A DNA stretch of 64,000 bases from an uncultured Lentisphaeraceae bacterium (GCA_949282555.1 CASDPK010000010.1:1-64000); one strand, 5' to 3'; counted from the stretch's first letter, positions 30,239 to 42,298 are shown. Numbers and translations are program-made. The notes: generated by a model not told the origin, from the letters alone.

Positions 30239-33200
30239 TCACAGGGTCAAGGACGGGGTGGCGGCGGGGCCGGTCAACGAAGCCATCGTGACCTCAGGCT
30301 TGGCCTCCTGCTCAGGTCCGCCGAGCAGGCGCATGTCCAAGCAGAGACCGCGGAGTTCGCTCACGAGCACGGAGAAGGACTCGGGCGTTCCGGCCTCCAA
30401 CGTGTTGGTGCCCTTCACGATCGTCTCATAGATGCGGGTACGGCCCACCACGTCGTCGGACTTGACGGTGAGGAGCTCCTGCAACGCGTAGGCCACGCCG
30501 TACGCCTCAAGCGCCCACACTTCCATCTCACCCATACGCTGACCGCCGGCCTGCGCCTTGCCGCCGAGCGGCTGCTGAGTGACGAGGGAGTAAGGCCCGG
30601 TGGCACGCGCATGAATCTTGTCGGTCACCAAGTGGTGCAACTTGAGCATGTAGATGGTGCCCACGACCACACGCTGGCTGAACGGCTCGCCGGTGAGGCC
30701 GTCGAAGAGTTGCGTCTTGCCATCGGGGCTGATCCACGGCACGGAGCCGGGGGCGGTGTTCTCCTCCTGGTGGCGGCGCGCCTTGGCCAAGAGTTCATCG
30801 ATCTGGCTTTCCAAGCAACCATCGAAGACGGGGGTCTTCACGTGCATGCCCAGCTCGGAGCAAGCGCCGCCGAGAACCGTCTCGAAGAGCTGCCCGAGGT
30901 TCATGCGCGAAGGCACGCCCAGCGGGTTCAGCACGATATCCACCGAGCGGCCATCGGGCAAGAAGGGCATATCGCAATCCGGCAGGATACGCGACACCAC
31001 GCCCTTGTTGCCATGGCGGCCGGCGAGCTTGTCACCCACCGAGAGATTCTTCTTTTCGGCGATGAACACGCGCACCTGCTTGACCACGCGCTCTTCGTCC
31101 ACCATGCCGTCTTCGCCCAAGCCTTCGATGCCGATCATGTCCAGCTCGGCGAACTTGGGGGCGAACATGGCCTGCACATCCTCGATCTGCTGCTGGGCGG
31201 TGGCGAACTCCACCTCCTGGATGTGGTCATGCGCCTCGGCCAGCTTGGCAAGCAACGTCTTGGTGATCTTGCGGTTGGCGGGGATGATGATGTCGCCGGT
31301 CTCGGCGTCGCGCACGTCCACCGGGAGCTTCTCATTCAGGAAGCGGTCGCTGAACGCCTTGGCCATTTCGTCAAGCAACTGAGCCTCACGGCGGCGGCGG
31401 ACATCCTCGGCCTTGCGGGAATCGGCTTCACCTGCGTCACCGCCGGTCAGCGCCGCACCGTCAAGATAGGAATCCACGATGTCACCATCGTCCATCAGCA
31501 CGCCCTTGCCCTTGGCCTTGGCCTTCTTGGCCGTCTTGACGGCGGCCCCGGCATCGGCGTTGGTGACGCGGACATCCATCACAATGCCCTTCGTGCCCGG
31601 CGGGACCTTCAGGGACGTGTCGCGCACATCGGCGGCCTTCTCGCCGAAGATGGCGCGCAGCAAGCGCTCTTCGGGCGCCAGCTCGGTCTCGCTCTTCGGG
31701 GTGATCTTACCCACGAGGATGTCACCGGGCTTGACCTCAGCACCCACGCGCACCACGCCGTCAAAGCCGAGATTGCGCAGCATGTCGTCGCCCACGTTGG
31801 GAATGTCGCGGGTGATTTCTTCGGGGCCGAGCTTGGTGTCACGCGCACCGCACTCGAAATCCTTGATGTGAATGGAGGTGAAGGTGTCGTTCTTCACGCA
31901 ACGCTCATTGATGAGGATGGCGTCTTCGAAGTTGAACCCGCGCCACGGCATGAAGGCCACCAGCAGGTTCTTTCCGAGGGCCAGCTCGCCCGCATCGGTC
32001 GCCGGGCCATCGGCAAGGGGCTGCCCCTTCTTGATGGCCTGCCCGAGCTTGACGATCGGCTTCTGGTTCACGCAGGTGCCGGCATTGGAACGGCGGAACT
32101 TCTCCATCAGGTAACGGCGGCAACCGGGCACCTTCTCGCCCTTGCGCACGCGCGGCGGGCACTTCCCGTCCTTGGAGACCACGACCTCGGTGGCCGAAAC
32201 GTAGGCCACAATGCCGTCTTCCTCCGCAAGCACCGTCACGCAACTGTCGGCCGCGGCGATGCCTTCGAGACCGGTTCCCACGCGCGGACGCTCGGTGCGC
32301 ATCAACGGCACACCCTGGCGCATCATGTTTGCGCCCATGAGCGCGCGGTTGGCGTCGTCATGCTCCAAGAAGGGAATGAGGCCGGCGGCGATGGAAATCA
32401 CCTGCATCGGGCTCACGTCCATCAGGTCGATCTCATCGGGCGCGGCGGTCATGAACTCTCCGCGACGGCGCACCTTCACCACGGGATTGACGAAGCGGCC
32501 GTTCGCATCGAGCGGCGCGTTCGCCTGGGCGATGACGTGCTTCTCTTCCTCGTCGGCGTCGATGTAAAGGATCTCATCGGTCACCTGCCCCTTGCGAACC
32601 ACGCGGTAGGGCGTTTCGATGAAGCCGTACTGATTGATCTTGGCGTAGATGCCCAGCGAGGAGATGAGGCCGATGTTCGGGCCTTCAGGCGTCTCAATCG
32701 GGCAGATGCGGCCGTAGTGTGTGGGGTGAACGTCGCGGACTTCGAAGCCGGCGCGCTCACGCGAAAGGCCGCCCGGGCCCAACGCCGAGAGGCGGCGCTT
32801 GTGCGCAAGGGCCGAGAGCGGGTTCGTCATGTCCATGAACTGGCTCAGCTGGCTGCGCCCGAAGAAGTCCTGAATCACGGCGGAAAGGCTCTTCGAGGTC
32901 ACGAGCTTGATGGGCGAAAGCACGCCCCCGGTGGCGCCGGGATCATAGGTGCTCATGCGCTCGCGGATCAGGCGCTCCGTGCGGGCCAAGCCCACGCGGC
33001 ACGCGTTCTCCAGCAATTCGCCGGTGGTGCGAATGCGGCGGTTCCCCAAGTGGTCGATGTCGTCCACCGTCTCGCGGCCGGCAGAGATGTTGAGGAGCAG
33101 ACGCAAGGCCTCCACCACCTCGATGCCATCGTCGGAAAGCACGCGCAGCTTCAAGTCGGCCTTGTCCATCAGGCCCAGCCGCTGATTCACCTTGTAGCGG

Positions 33201-34213
33201 CCCACATAGCCCAAATCGTAACGGCGCTGATCGAAGAACTGGGAATGCACATAAGCCCGCGCATTGGCCGCCGTCACGGGATCGCCCGGGCGCAGACGGT
33301 GATAGATGTCGCGCACCGCCTCTTCCTCATTGTGGGCGGGGTCGCTCTTCAGCGTCTTGAGCAACAGGCCCTTGTCAAAGGAGGTATCCACCACGTCGAA
33401 GAGCGGGATCCCCGCCTTCGCGGCCAAATCCACCAACGAGGGCGTCACCGGCTCATAACGGCGCGCCAGCACCGAGCCGGAATTGATGTCGATCAGGTCA
33501 TCCTTCAACACATAGCTCGCCAACTCCTCATCGGACCAACGATCCTTGGTGGAGATGGTGTGGAAGGTGTAGTACAGACGCAAGATGTCCTCGTCCGAAC
33601 CGTAGCCCAGCGCGCGGAGGAAGGTCGTGACGTAGAACTTGCGCGCACGGCGGCGACGATCCAAGTACACCCACATCACGTCAGACGCATCGAACTGGAT
33701 CTCAATCCACGAACCATGGTCAGGGATGATGCGCACCGAGTAGAGGTCGTGCCCATTGGCATGCACCGTCTTCTCCGAGCAGACGCCCGGGCTGCGGTGC
33801 AACTGGGAAACGATCACACGCTCGGCGCCATTGATGATGAACGCGCCATCGCGCGTCATCAGCGGCACTTCGCCCAAGTACACGTCGTCCTCGCGCACCT
33901 CGTCGCCGTCTTTCAGACGGAAGGTGGCATGAAGCGGGGCGGAGAAGGTGTCGCCGTCGCGCAGAGCCTCAAACGCCGTCTTCTTCGGCTTCTCCAAATT
34001 GTACCGCACGAAATCGATCGTGAAGCGCCCGTCCTTCGAGACAACCGGGAACACTTCCTTGAAGATTGCCTGCAGACCCTTCGTCTGCCGCTTGCTCGCG
34101 CTCACATCCGCCTGCAGGAAATCCGCAAACGACTGCGTCTGGATCTCGATCAGGTTCGGCGGCTGTATCGCTGCCTTCAGCTTACCGAACACGTAATCCT
34201 GGTCATTGGCCAT
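30239..34213 (-). CDS. rpoB: RNA polymerase beta subunit
   Basis: 1324 residues from the ATG at 34213, preceded by AGAGAGG; 63 further upstream codons run through the leader and are rejected. Conserved segments include SQLHRSPGV, the rifampicin region ([33 protein letters not shown]), [18 protein letters not shown], and the C-terminal [17 protein letters not shown]. The rifampicin cluster shows the usual susceptible-type residues D, H and S. Upstream rplJ/rplL are not adjacent: parE lies divergently instead, so the ancestral rplKAJL-rpoBC cluster is broken here. Confidence 0.98.
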   Translation of the reverse strand: MANDQDYVFGKLKAAIQPPNLIEIQTQSFADFLQADVSASKRQTKGLQAIFKEVFPVVSKDGRFTIDFVRYNLEKPKKTAFEALRDGDTFSAPLHATFRLKDGDEVREDDVYLGEVPLMTRDGAFIINGAERVIVSQLHRSPGVCSEKTVHANGHDLYSVRIIPDHGSWIEIQFDASDVMWVYLDRRRRARKFYVTTFLRALGYGSDEDILRLYYTFHTISTKDRWSDEELASYVLKDDLIDINSGSVLARRYEPVTPSLVDLAAKAGIPLFDVVDTSFDKGLLLKTLKSDPAHNEEEAVRDIYHRLRPGDPVTAANARAYVHSQFFDQRRYDLGYVGRYKVNQRLGLMDKADLKLRVLSDDGIEVVEALRLLLNISAGRETVDDIDHLGNRRIRTTGELLENACRVGLARTERLIRERMSTYDPGATGGVLSPIKLVTSKSLSAVIQDFFGRSQLSQFMDMTNPLSALAHKRRLSALGPGGLSRERAGFEVRDVHPTHYGRICPIETPEGPNIGLISSLGIYAKINQYGFIETPYRVVRKGQVTDEILYIDADEEEKHVIAQANAPLDANGRFVNPVVKVRRRGEFMTAAPDEIDLMDVSPMQVISIAAGLIPFLEHDDANRALMGANMMRQGVPLMRTERPRVGTGLEGIAAADSCVTVLAEEDGIVAYVSATEVVVSKDGKCPPRVRKGEKVPGCRRYLMEKFRRSNAGTCVNQKPIVKLGQAIKKGQPLADGPATDAGELALGKNLLVAFMPWRGFNFEDAILINERCVKNDTFTSIHIKDFECGARDTKLGPEEITRDIPNVGDDMLRNLGFDGVVRVGAEVKPGDILVGKITPKSETELAPEERLLRAIFGEKAADVRDTSLKVPPGTKGIVMDVRVTNADAGAAVKTAKKAKAKGKGVLMDDGDIVDSYLDGAALTGGDAGEADSRKAEDVRRRREAQLLDEMAKAFSDRFLNEKLPVDVRDAETGDIIIPANRKITKTLLAKLAEAHDHIQEVEFATAQQQIEDVQAMFAPKFAELDMIGIEGLGEDGMVDEERVVKQVRVFIAEKKNLSVGDKLAGRHGNKGVVSRILPDCDMPFLPDGRSVDIVLNPLGVPSRMNLGQLFETVLGGACSELGMHVKTPVFDGCLESQIDELLAKARRHQEENTAPGSVPWISPDGKTQLFDGLTGEPFSQRVVVGTIYMLKLHHLVTDKIHARATGPYSLVTQQPLGGKAQAGGQRMGEMEVWALEAYGVAYALQELLTVKSDDVVGRTRIYETIVKGTNTLEAGTPESFSVLVSELRGLCLDMRLLGGPEQEAKPEVTMASLTGPAATPSLTL

Positions 34214-34405
34214 GCCTGACACCTCTCTGAGGGTTGTTCCGAATCGCCCCGCAGTTCCCTGCGGGAGGTCCAAAAGGTCGGCGTGGACGACTCCAACGTC
34301 CCCCGCCCCGGCGTGTGCCGAACCCCCGTGCGACAGTAGACGGCTGTATCGCAGACCGGAGGCTGACGGTATCTGAGGACAATACGCCCTCAAATAAACC
34401 ATATA

Positions 34406-34434
34406 AAAATATCAAAAGCGTCCCCAAAACGCAA
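34406..34434 (-). promoter_or_regulatory. rpoB: rpoBC promoter TTGCGT-17-TATTTT
   Basis: On the minus strand TTGCGT (34434-34429), 17-nt spacing and TATTTT (34411-34406). The predicted leader is about 185 nt long and contains at least one local hairpin (arms ACAG and CTGT flanked by GCG/CGC), so post-transcriptional control is possible. Confidence 0.55.
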
Positions 34435-34467
34435 ACCTCCCCCGCCGTACGCCCCGCGTTGGGGTGC

Positions 34468-34496
34468 TTGGCCGCCGGAAGCGGCTTTGATATACT
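34468..34496 (+). promoter_or_regulatory. parE: parE promoter TTGGCC-17-TATACT
   Basis: TTGGCC (34468-34473), 17-nt spacer ending TGA (extended -10), TATACT (34491-34496). The leader is about 24 nt with the Shine-Dalgarno GAAGGAG. It overlaps the divergent rpoBC promoter region, so the two may interfere. Confidence 0.65.
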
Positions 34497-34525
34497 CCGC
34501 TTTTCACGTTTCTTGAAGGAGCACA

Positions 34526-36349
34526 ATGGCGAAGACCCCGGCCCTTTACACCGAAGACAGCATCCAGACCCTTGACCCCTTGGAGCACATCCGCCAACGT
34601 ACGGGAATGTACATTGGCCGAAAGGGTGATGGCGCGCAATACGAAGATGGCATCTACATCCTTCTGAAGGAGGTTTTGGACAACGCCGTCGACGAATTCG
34701 TCATGGGGTACGGCAAGCGCATCGCCATCCGGCTGAACTATGCCTCGGGGGAAGTGTCGGTGCGCGATTACGGGCGCGGCATCCCGCTGGGCAAAGTCAT
34801 TGACTGCGTGAGTCAAATGAACACGGGCGGAAAATACAACGACGACGTGTTCCAATTCTCCGTGGGCATGAACGGCGTTGGGACCAAGGCCGTGAATGCG
34901 CTTTCCGAACGCTTCACCGTGCGCTCCCATCGCGACGGCCGCTTCTTCGAGGCCTCCTTCGCGCGCGGGCGCCTCGTTGAAAGCCATGAGGGCGAAACGC
35001 GCGAGCGCAACGGCACCTTCGTCTCCTTCCTGCCGGATGTCACCATCTTCCCCAAATTCGCCTTCCGCGAAGAACACGTGCAGCGCCGCCTGCGGATGTA
35101 CGCCTACCTGAACGCCGGGCTTTCGCTCGAGCTCAACGGCGAAACCCTCTGCTCCGAAAACGGCCTGACCGACCTCATCAACGCCGAGGCCGGCATGGAG
35201 CAACTCTACGAACCCATCAGCTTCCGCTCCAAAATGCTGGAAGTGGCCTTCACCCACTCCAACCACATGGGCGAAGACTACTACAGCTTCGTCAACGGGC
35301 AATACACCAACGACGGCGGCACCCACCTTACCGCCTTCAAGGAGGGCTTCCTCAAAGGGGTTCAGGAGTTCGCCAAGAAGCGTTACGAAGGCGACGTCGC
35401 GCGCGACGGCATCATCGCCGCCATCGCCATCCGCCTCAAAGAACCCGTCTTCGAGAGCCAAACGAAAAACAAGCTCGGCAATCCCGAAATCCGCGCCGAA
35501 CTTGTGGCCGAAGTCAAAAAAGTCGTCGAAGACGAACTCCACCGCCACCCCGAAGACGCCGAACGCCTCATCAACAAAATTGAGGAAACCGCCAAGATCC
35601 GCGCCGAGCTCAAAGGGCTCCAAAAAGTCGTGCGCGAACGCGCCAAACAAAGCGCCGTCCGCGTCGAAGAGCTCGTGGACTGCAAGCGCCACCTCGACAA
35701 AGCCAAAGGCAAAGGCGAAGACACCATGATTTTCCTCGTCGAAGGAAAATCCGCAGGCGGCACCGTCGCCACCGCCCGCGACACCCAAACCCAAGCCGTC
35801 TTCAAGCTTCGCGGCAAACCCCTCAACGTCTGCGACCTGAAACGCGACGCCATCTACAAAAACAAAGAGCTCTACGACCTCGTCAAAACCCTCGGCATCG
35901 AGCAAAGCCCCGACACCCTCCGCTACGGCAAAGTCGTCCTCGCCACCGATGCCGATGTCGACGGCCTCCACATCCGCAACCTCCTCATCACCTTCTTCCT
36001 TCGCTTCTTCGACCACGTCATCAAAGACGGCCGCCTCTTCATCCTCGAAACCCCTCTCTTCCGCGTGCGCAACGCCAAGCAGAGCTACTATTGCTACGAT
36101 GATGCCGAACGCGAACGCGCCATCAAAGCCTGCGGCGCAAAGGCCGAAATCACCCGATTCAAAGGCCTCGGCGAAATCAACGCCAAAGAATTCAAGGACT
36201 TCATCGGAGACGGCATCCGCCTCACCCCCGTCAACGTCCACAACGACGTCTACGTCCAAGAGACCCTCCGCTTCTTCATGGGCGCCAACACCCAAGAACG
36301 CCGCCAATACATCCTCTCCAACCTCGTGGTCGACAATACCGACGTCTGA
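34526..36349 (+). CDS. parE: Type IIA topoisomerase ATPase subunit (ParE-like)
   Basis: 607 residues. The GHKL ATPase begins IRQRTGMYIGRKGDG, with EVLDNAVDEFVMG, GRGIPLG and GMNGVGTKAVNALS for nucleotide binding. The Toprim domain has FLVEGKSAGGT (most relatives have EGDSA, so Lys replaces Asp), then TQAVFKLRGKPLN and the metal-binding LATDADVDGLHIRNLL. The C terminus ends with RFKGLGEIN. It is closest in feel to the Bacteroidetes-type topoisomerase IV B subunit rather than GyrB. No parC/gyrA partner is adjacent in the window. Confidence 0.88.
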   Translation: MAKTPALYTEDSIQTLDPLEHIRQRTGMYIGRKGDGAQYEDGIYILLKEVLDNAVDEFVMGYGKRIAIRLNYASGEVSVRDYGRGIPLGKVIDCVSQMNTGGKYNDDVFQFSVGMNGVGTKAVNALSERFTVRSHRDGRFFEASFARGRLVESHEGETRERNGTFVSFLPDVTIFPKFAFREEHVQRRLRMYAYLNAGLSLELNGETLCSENGLTDLINAEAGMEQLYEPISFRSKMLEVAFTHSNHMGEDYYSFVNGQYTNDGGTHLTAFKEGFLKGVQEFAKKRYEGDVARDGIIAAIAIRLKEPVFESQTKNKLGNPEIRAELVAEVKKVVEDELHRHPEDAERLINKIEETAKIRAELKGLQKVVRERAKQSAVRVEELVDCKRHLDKAKGKGEDTMIFLVEGKSAGGTVATARDTQTQAVFKLRGKPLNVCDLKRDAIYKNKELYDLVKTLGIEQSPDTLRYGKVVLATDADVDGLHIRNLLITFFLRFFDHVIKDGRLFILETPLFRVRNAKQSYYCYDDAERERAIKACGAKAEITRFKGLGEINAKEFKDFIGDGIRLTPVNVHNDVYVQETLRFFMGANTQERRQYILSNLVVDNTDV

Positions 36350-37573
<1,224 letters not shown>

Positions 37574-37600
37574 GCAATCCCAGCCATTCACGGCAACAAC

Positions 37601-37626
37601 AAAGGCCCGGCCTCCGCCGGGCCTTT
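37601..37626 (+). terminator. gapA terminator
   Basis: An 11-bp stem (AAAGGCCCGGC, loop CTCC, GCCGGGCCTTT) running into TTTTT, 27 nt after the gapA stop. Confidence 0.92.
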
Positions 37627-37760
37627 TTCTCTTTACGCTGCCGTCTCCACCAACGCCCTCTTGCCTCTTGGCCACCTTCCAGGCATTGTACACCTGATGG
37701 TCTGGCGCGTGCTGCATGAGCAAGGGCACCGACGAGCGGTTGTGTCGGCGAAAATCAACA

Positions 37761-37973
37761 TTAGCACCCTTTGATTGCTAGAACCAACAACCACACCACC
37801 GCAACGACACCATAAACGGAAAGGGAAACCCATAACGGAGTCGGTGGACCGGGAAGCTTAAACCCAGCCTTGACCATCTGATCCGTTTTTCTTTCCGATT
37901 TCATGATGAAGGCCATTATGGCAGACAATGTCGTAAAAGTCCATATCGGCGCCGATTCAATGTAACTCAGCAA
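37761..37973 (-). CDS. Possible small two-helix membrane protein
   Basis: A 70-codon frame starting TTG at 37973. It encodes two hydrophobic segments: APIWTFTTLSAIMAFI and LWVSLSVYGVVAVVWLLVLAI, separated by a basic loop with a Pro-rich turn (KLPGPPTPLW). No ATG start or clear ribosome-binding site is visible. It may be a small inner-membrane protein, or the tail of a decayed larger one. Not recognised as a family. Confidence 0.3.
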   Translation of the reverse strand: MLSYIESAPIWTFTTLSAIMAFIMKSERKTDQMVKAGFKLPGPPTPLWVSLSVYGVVAVVWLLVLAIKGC

Positions 37974-38361
37974 AACGATTGAGACACTAAAGAAAAAGTG
38001 TGGACACTTTTACGCCCATGGTTTCTCGCTCGCCAACCTCAATTCTTGGAAATGGATAGTAAACGAAATGAGGAGTATCATCAATTTCGTTTAAAAAAAG
38101 CTTTTGAAACTCAGCGATACCATGGCAAAGAACGCGCCGCGGTAATCTCCCTCAGCAAAGAACTTAGCGTGACCTGTTTAAAAACCTGAGATTACAGGAG
38201 ACCTAACGGACACAACCGACCAACCGCTCGATAGATTTGTGAATGTGCATTCGTAAGACGATGGACGAACATTTGGCCTCGTAACAAAGTAACACTCGTG
38301 AAACACTGGTTAAGAACAGCCATAACCACACAAAACATATCCTTTGCGTCGATAGAATCCC

Positions 38362-38412
38362 CTCCGTATCTGATGTCGAGAGACTCCGTATTCCTTAGTG
38401 TGATACGGAGCC
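38362..38412 (+). repeat. 51-nt dispersed palindromic element, copy 3
   Basis: Begins CTCCGTATCT, has an inner direct copy ACTCCGTATT, and ends GATACGGAGCC. It is the copy most similar to 23103-23153: both ends and the inner 8-mer match, and the length is identical. Confidence 0.55.
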
Positions 38413-38504
38413 TCTCAACAATCAAAGCCTCTTCCTCAAAAAAATCCCCAAGGATTTTGTTGTAACACATCACATACCCCTTCCTCTTGTCTCGGGCGAG
38501 AAAA

Positions 38505-38538
38505 CAAAAAAGCCCCGGACGGAATTCCGTCCGGGGCT
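38505..38538 (-). terminator. Terminator of the SUMF1-domain gene
   Basis: A perfect palindromic stem (38511-38538, arms AGCCCCGGACGGAA / TTCCGTCCGGGGCT) followed on the minus strand by TTTTTTG, 20 nt after the stop codon. Confidence 0.92.
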
Positions 38539-38558
38539 GGGGTTTGAGTTGGGGTAAA

Positions 38559-41500
38559 TCAGTCTTCGACGACCACGCGGAAGCCAACGTTGTAGGGACG
38601 CATCCACGCGGGATAGCCCCAACGGTTGGCGGAGGAAGCGCGGATCTGACGCTGGTACCAAGAACCGCCGCGGATCACCTTCAGATCGGGATTCGCGCCC
38701 TCGAAGCCTGTGCCATTGGGATAGGCGACAAAGGGCGAGGAAGTCCATTCCGCCACGTTGCCGTGCATATCGTGCAGACCGAAGGCGTTGGGCTGGTAGG
38801 AGCCGACCTTGGCGAGATGAAGGACGCCATCATTGAAGCGAGGATCCTTCAACTCGTAGTCCATCCAGCGATCAGGATTGCGGATGGGGCGCGGGTCAAC
38901 GCCATGGACGGCGAGTTGCTTCATGGTGACATCGGCAAGGTTGGCGTGCTTGGAGAAGTCATCGTTGAAGCCACCATAATTCATCGGCGTGGCCGTGCCC
39001 GCACGGCAGGCATATTCCCATTCGGTCTCGGTGGGAAGGCGAACCTTCTTGCCGGTCTTCTTGGAGAGCCATTCGCAGAAGGCCTGGGCCTTGTCGTAGC
39101 TCACACGAATGGCCGGCAAATCGGGGCCATTGACGAAGTAACCGCGCCTGACCTGGTCCTTATAGTGCATATCGTAGACGCCGTTCTCGAAGGTGGGATC
39201 GAACTGTTGCATCATGCCCATCGTCACTTCGGTGGTGCCCATGTAAAAAGGCTTGGTGACTTCGGCAACATGGGCGGGGGCTTCGGCATTGGTCTCTTCA
39301 TCGGAGCCCATGACGAACTTGCCCGCAGGGATTTTCACGGCAACGATCTTTTGACCTCCTCCGACATCGAGCTCAACGGTTTCGCGCTTGCCTTGCTTGG
39401 CGGCGCCATCGAAAGGCCAGCCCTCCACCTTGGGCGCATTCCCCTTCGCAATCTGCTTGCCGGTGGGCGCCTCAAAGGCCACGGAGCCGGGCTTATAGGG
39501 GTTGATGATGCGCTCGGGGTCGAAGTCAAGGTTGGTCGTGGCGCGCTCATAACGGCGGCGCTCGTCAATCATCTTCTGGATGACGCCACGCTCCGTCCAC
39601 GTTCCATAGTAGGGCACGTTGAGGTCAATCCAAGTGATGATGCGATCCCATTCCTCAGGGGTGAGCGTCACGCCATGGTGGCCCTTCTTGAGGATCTGGT
39701 AGAGATCGGACGTGGAAGCGTGGAACTCCAGCGGTGTGAGCACATGGTAATCGCCCTCGGGGCCATTACGGCGAACGTAGGGGTGGAGGGCGAGATACGA
39801 CTCACTGAAGCGGTTCCAACCCAGTTTCGGATTGTATTCAAAGTTAGGGATAGGCGTACCAAGAGCGGTCTTGGCCTTTGTGGCGCCGTTGTGGCAACCC
39901 ACGCATTTACGATCAAGGACGGGCTGGAGCTCGCGCTCGAACGACCAACCGCGGGGCGGACCATACCAAGGCTTGATGGTCTGCGGGGCCTTACGCGCAG
40001 CGGCCGTGACCTGTCCGGCAGGGGCAGCGGCATTTTGGTTCTCATGGCAACCGATGCAGCTGATGGTCTCACCCGGCTGGCCCACGAGCCAAGAGCGCAT
40101 GAGCTGGAGGGCTCGGCCTTCGCTATCGAGCGGCTGGACGCTCAGCGGCGTGGTGGCAGGGAAGACGAACATGCAGGAGCCGTCCTCTTCCACATCCACG
40201 GTGCCATGGAGCACGCGAGGATCCCACGGGCCTTCCATACCGATGACGTAGTGACCGCCGGCACGGCGAGGAGAATACTCATAGTGGAAGACACGAAGCT
40301 TCTTGACGGTGCCCTTCGGAACGCCCTCGAGGGTCTTCTGACCACGATAGACGTTGGCCATGTAGACGTTGCAGGTCTTCGAGTCAAGGTTCACGCGGTC
40401 GGGCTGGACGGGCGGACGCTTCCGGGCCTTGAGCGGGATGGGCTCATAGAGGTTGGCGTCGGGAATATCCCAAAGGGTGAGAATGTTGTCGTAGATGTCA
40501 ATCAACACAATCTTGAAGTTCTTGGAGCCATCCTCCTGCATCGCGGTGAGAACGAGCTCGTCATTGAGCGGACGGGGATGGAGGAAGAACGGCTTTGCGT
40601 CATTGACCAGCTGGTCCTTGGTGATGTTCTCGATGGGCTTGCCGGCATGGGCGAATTTGTGAATCGCGCCCTGCGTCTCAATACGCCCCTTGGAGACATC
40701 GAACATCACCAACTCACCCTTGCGGGCGACACCGTGGTGACCGGAAACGATGCCCACGAACTTGGTGGAGCTGCCCGGAATGTTCTGATGGTAGAAGAGA
40801 GAGTTGGGCCAGTAGCTGTTGGAACCGTAGAACTCCTGCTGGTCGGTGCCATCGGGGTTCATCGTCATGAGCACACGGGAGAAGTAGTGTGCGGAGTCGG
40901 TGTATTCCCACCGCAGGAAGACGAGGCGCCCATTGGGATAAACCTCCGGGTTCCAGTTGCCGTCTTGGTCGAAGGTGAGACGGCGAACATTCTTGCGATC
41001 CGCAGAGATCAACACAAGGTTGGCGACGTAATCGTTGCCGCCCACGCAGGGAACACCTTGGAAGCCCATGGTGGCCGAGGAAATGATGCGGCCATCCGGA
41101 AGATAGCAGGCATCGTAGAAGTCGACGTCGTCGCTCGCGTCGCGATAGGCGACGTGCCAATCGGAGCCGTCGACGTTCACCTCATAAAGGCCCCAAGGAC
41201 CAGACTTTTCGTCACCGGAAGACATGAGCAATTTCTTGGCATCCCAATCCAAGCAGAGCTCGCCCATGTACGCGGAAGATTCGCGCAACACGGTGGGCTG
41301 ACGCTCCTTGGCCTTGTCCTGATCCAGAGGCCCACGAAGCAACTTGCCCTTATATCCGCGCAGAGAACCGTTGTTGTTACCGACCCAACCGGTGTTGCCG
41401 GCCCAGTTGGCAAAGAGTCCCTGCTTCGACCCCTTTTGGCGGGAAAGGAAGATGATCTCGTCGAAATCAACGGCAGGATGCTGGAGCAACAGCTTCTTCT

Positions 41501-42224
41501 GCAAATCGCGATAATCACCATACAGCTTGGAAGGATCATTCTCCCCGGCCTCAATGCGCTTCTGCAATGCATCGATCCCAGCGGAAATCTCGGCGGCGTT
41601 GGTGTAGCTGTCGGGATACTTCGCGGCGTAGGCCTTCAAACCATCACGCAGGGCGTTGATGTTGATGGTCTTCATCAACGCGGCGATCCGGGCACGCTCC
41701 GCACGTTCTTTCAGGGTCTCGGCACGCTGTCCGGCACGGGCACCCTTTCCGGCCTCAGGCACGAAGAAATTAGTGCGGGCGGCCTCGACGCGGGAATCTT
41801 CCCACATAATCTTCCGCTCCCCATCCAACAGCACCACACGAACGCCATTGAGACGGCCGCCGAGGCCATCCTCGCGATTCCAAATCACGATCTTCTCAAC
41901 AGGAACGTTTTTGCCGAGGTCGAGCTCCCACGCAGGGAAAGCCGTACCCTCAACACTGTGGGTGATCGTGCCGCTCGACCATGCTCCGGACGTATTTCCG
42001 TCGATGGCACGCTTTGCTTCGCCCCCATTGGAAATGTCACTCTGTTCGGCCTTACCGGAAGGAGCCACATTCTGCCCGCCAACGAAGACCTCCACTTCCG
42101 CAAGCGACAACGTCGCCTGCTCCTTGGGGATGTCCACGATGACGTACCGCGCGTCGACCGCGGCAAACCCTCGCGCGGCACACAACAACGCCGCAACGAA
42201 TATCAAAGTACTTGTGCACTTCAT
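38559..42224 (-). CDS. Large exported protein: discoidin-like, beta-propeller-like, two CxxCH motifs, SUMF1-like C terminus
   Basis: 1221 residues with a signal peptide (STLIFVAALLCAARGFAA). Domains by eye: a galactose-binding/F5-8C-like region (about 25-150), a short helical part, a propeller-like middle (about 320-700, with repeats such as YLPDGRIISSA and YPNGRLVFL), and haem c-binding motifs CIGCH (723-727) and CVGCH (774-778). A SUMF1/FGE-like domain follows (about 945-1221: PAGKFVMGSDEE, RLPTETEWEYACRAGTA, HGNVAEWT, RGGSWYQ). The two catalytic cysteines of true formylglycine enzymes after RGGSW are absent. The middle resembles the HzsA-related proteins seen in PVC bacteria. Probably periplasmic, possibly redox-linked; function unknown. 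Confidence 0.85.
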   Translation of the reverse strand: MKCTSTLIFVAALLCAARGFAAVDARYVIVDIPKEQATLSLAEVEVFVGGQNVAPSGKAEQSDISNGGEAKRAIDGNTSGAWSSGTITHSVEGTAFPAWELDLGKNVPVEKIVIWNREDGLGGRLNGVRVVLLDGERKIMWEDSRVEAARTNFFVPEAGKGARAGQRAETLKERAERARIAALMKTININALRDGLKAYAAKYPDSYTNAAEISAGIDALQKRIEAGENDPSKLYGDYRDLQKKLLLQHPAVDFDEIIFLSRQKGSKQGLFANWAGNTGWVGNNNGSLRGYKGKLLRGPLDQDKAKERQPTVLRESSAYMGELCLDWDAKKLLMSSGDEKSGPWGLYEVNVDGSDWHVAYRDASDDVDFYDACYLPDGRIISSATMGFQGVPCVGGNDYVANLVLISADRKNVRRLTFDQDGNWNPEVYPNGRLVFLRWEYTDSAHYFSRVLMTMNPDGTDQQEFYGSNSYWPNSLFYHQNIPGSSTKFVGIVSGHHGVARKGELVMFDVSKGRIETQGAIHKFAHAGKPIENITKDQLVNDAKPFFLHPRPLNDELVLTAMQEDGSKNFKIVLIDIYDNILTLWDIPDANLYEPIPLKARKRPPVQPDRVNLDSKTCNVYMANVYRGQKTLEGVPKGTVKKLRVFHYEYSPRRAGGHYVIGMEGPWDPRVLHGTVDVEEDGSCMFVFPATTPLSVQPLDSEGRALQLMRSWLVGQPGETISCIGCHENQNAAAPAGQVTAAARKAPQTIKPWYGPPRGWSFERELQPVLDRKCVGCHNGATKAKTALGTPIPNFEYNPKLGWNRFSESYLALHPYVRRNGPEGDYHVLTPLEFHASTSDLYQILKKGHHGVTLTPEEWDRIITWIDLNVPYYGTWTERGVIQKMIDERRRYERATTNLDFDPERIINPYKPGSVAFEAPTGKQIAKGNAPKVEGWPFDGAAKQGKRETVELDVGGGQKIVAVKIPAGKFVMGSDEETNAEAPAHVAEVTKPFYMGTTEVTMGMMQQFDPTFENGVYDMHYKDQVRRGYFVNGPDLPAIRVSYDKAQAFCEWLSKKTGKKVRLPTETEWEYACRAGTATPMNYGGFNDDFSKHANLADVTMKQLAVHGVDPRPIRNPDRWMDYELKDPRFNDGVLHLAKVGSYQPNAFGLHDMHGNVAEWTSSPFVAYPNGTGFEGANPDLKVIRGGSWYQRQIRASSANRWGYPAWMRPYNVGFRVVVED

Positions 42225-42258
42225 ACGTCAAAACTCCTTGTCCAGTTACTCAGTGGTT

Positions 42259-42287
42259 AGAATATCGCCTTTTGCCTCGATTGGCAA
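42259..42287 (-). promoter_or_regulatory. Promoter TTGCCA-17-TATTCT for the SUMF1-domain gene
   Basis: On the minus strand TTGCCA (42287-42282), 17-nt spacing, TATTCT (42264-42259). The leader of about 30 nt carries AAGGAG. Confidence 0.65.
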
Positions 42288-42298
42288 GAGCCCACGGA

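Larger units (their letters stand above)
37627..38504. other. Long intergenic region without a confident gene
   Basis: About 880 nt, more AT-rich than its surroundings. It contains one possible small membrane protein frame (37761-37973) and the third 51-nt element copy (38362-38412). A 45-codon plus-strand frame from an ATG at about 38053 is seen but not recognised. It may be a decayed gene region. Confidence 0.5.

Noticed and set aside
34214..34402. N-terminal extension of RpoB upstream of 34213
   Set aside because: Runs through the leader towards the promoter, has no conserved residues and no ribosome-binding site; the ATG at 34213 follows AGAGAGG.
38053..38189. A 45-codon plus-strand frame in the AT-rich gap
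   Set aside because: Highly charged and not recognised; no convincing Shine-Dalgarno or promoter.
38192..38587. A 131-codon minus-strand frame spanning the SUMF1-domain gene end and the intergenic region
   Set aside because: Crosses the strong terminator and the 51-nt repeat; no ribosome-binding site or recognisable domain.
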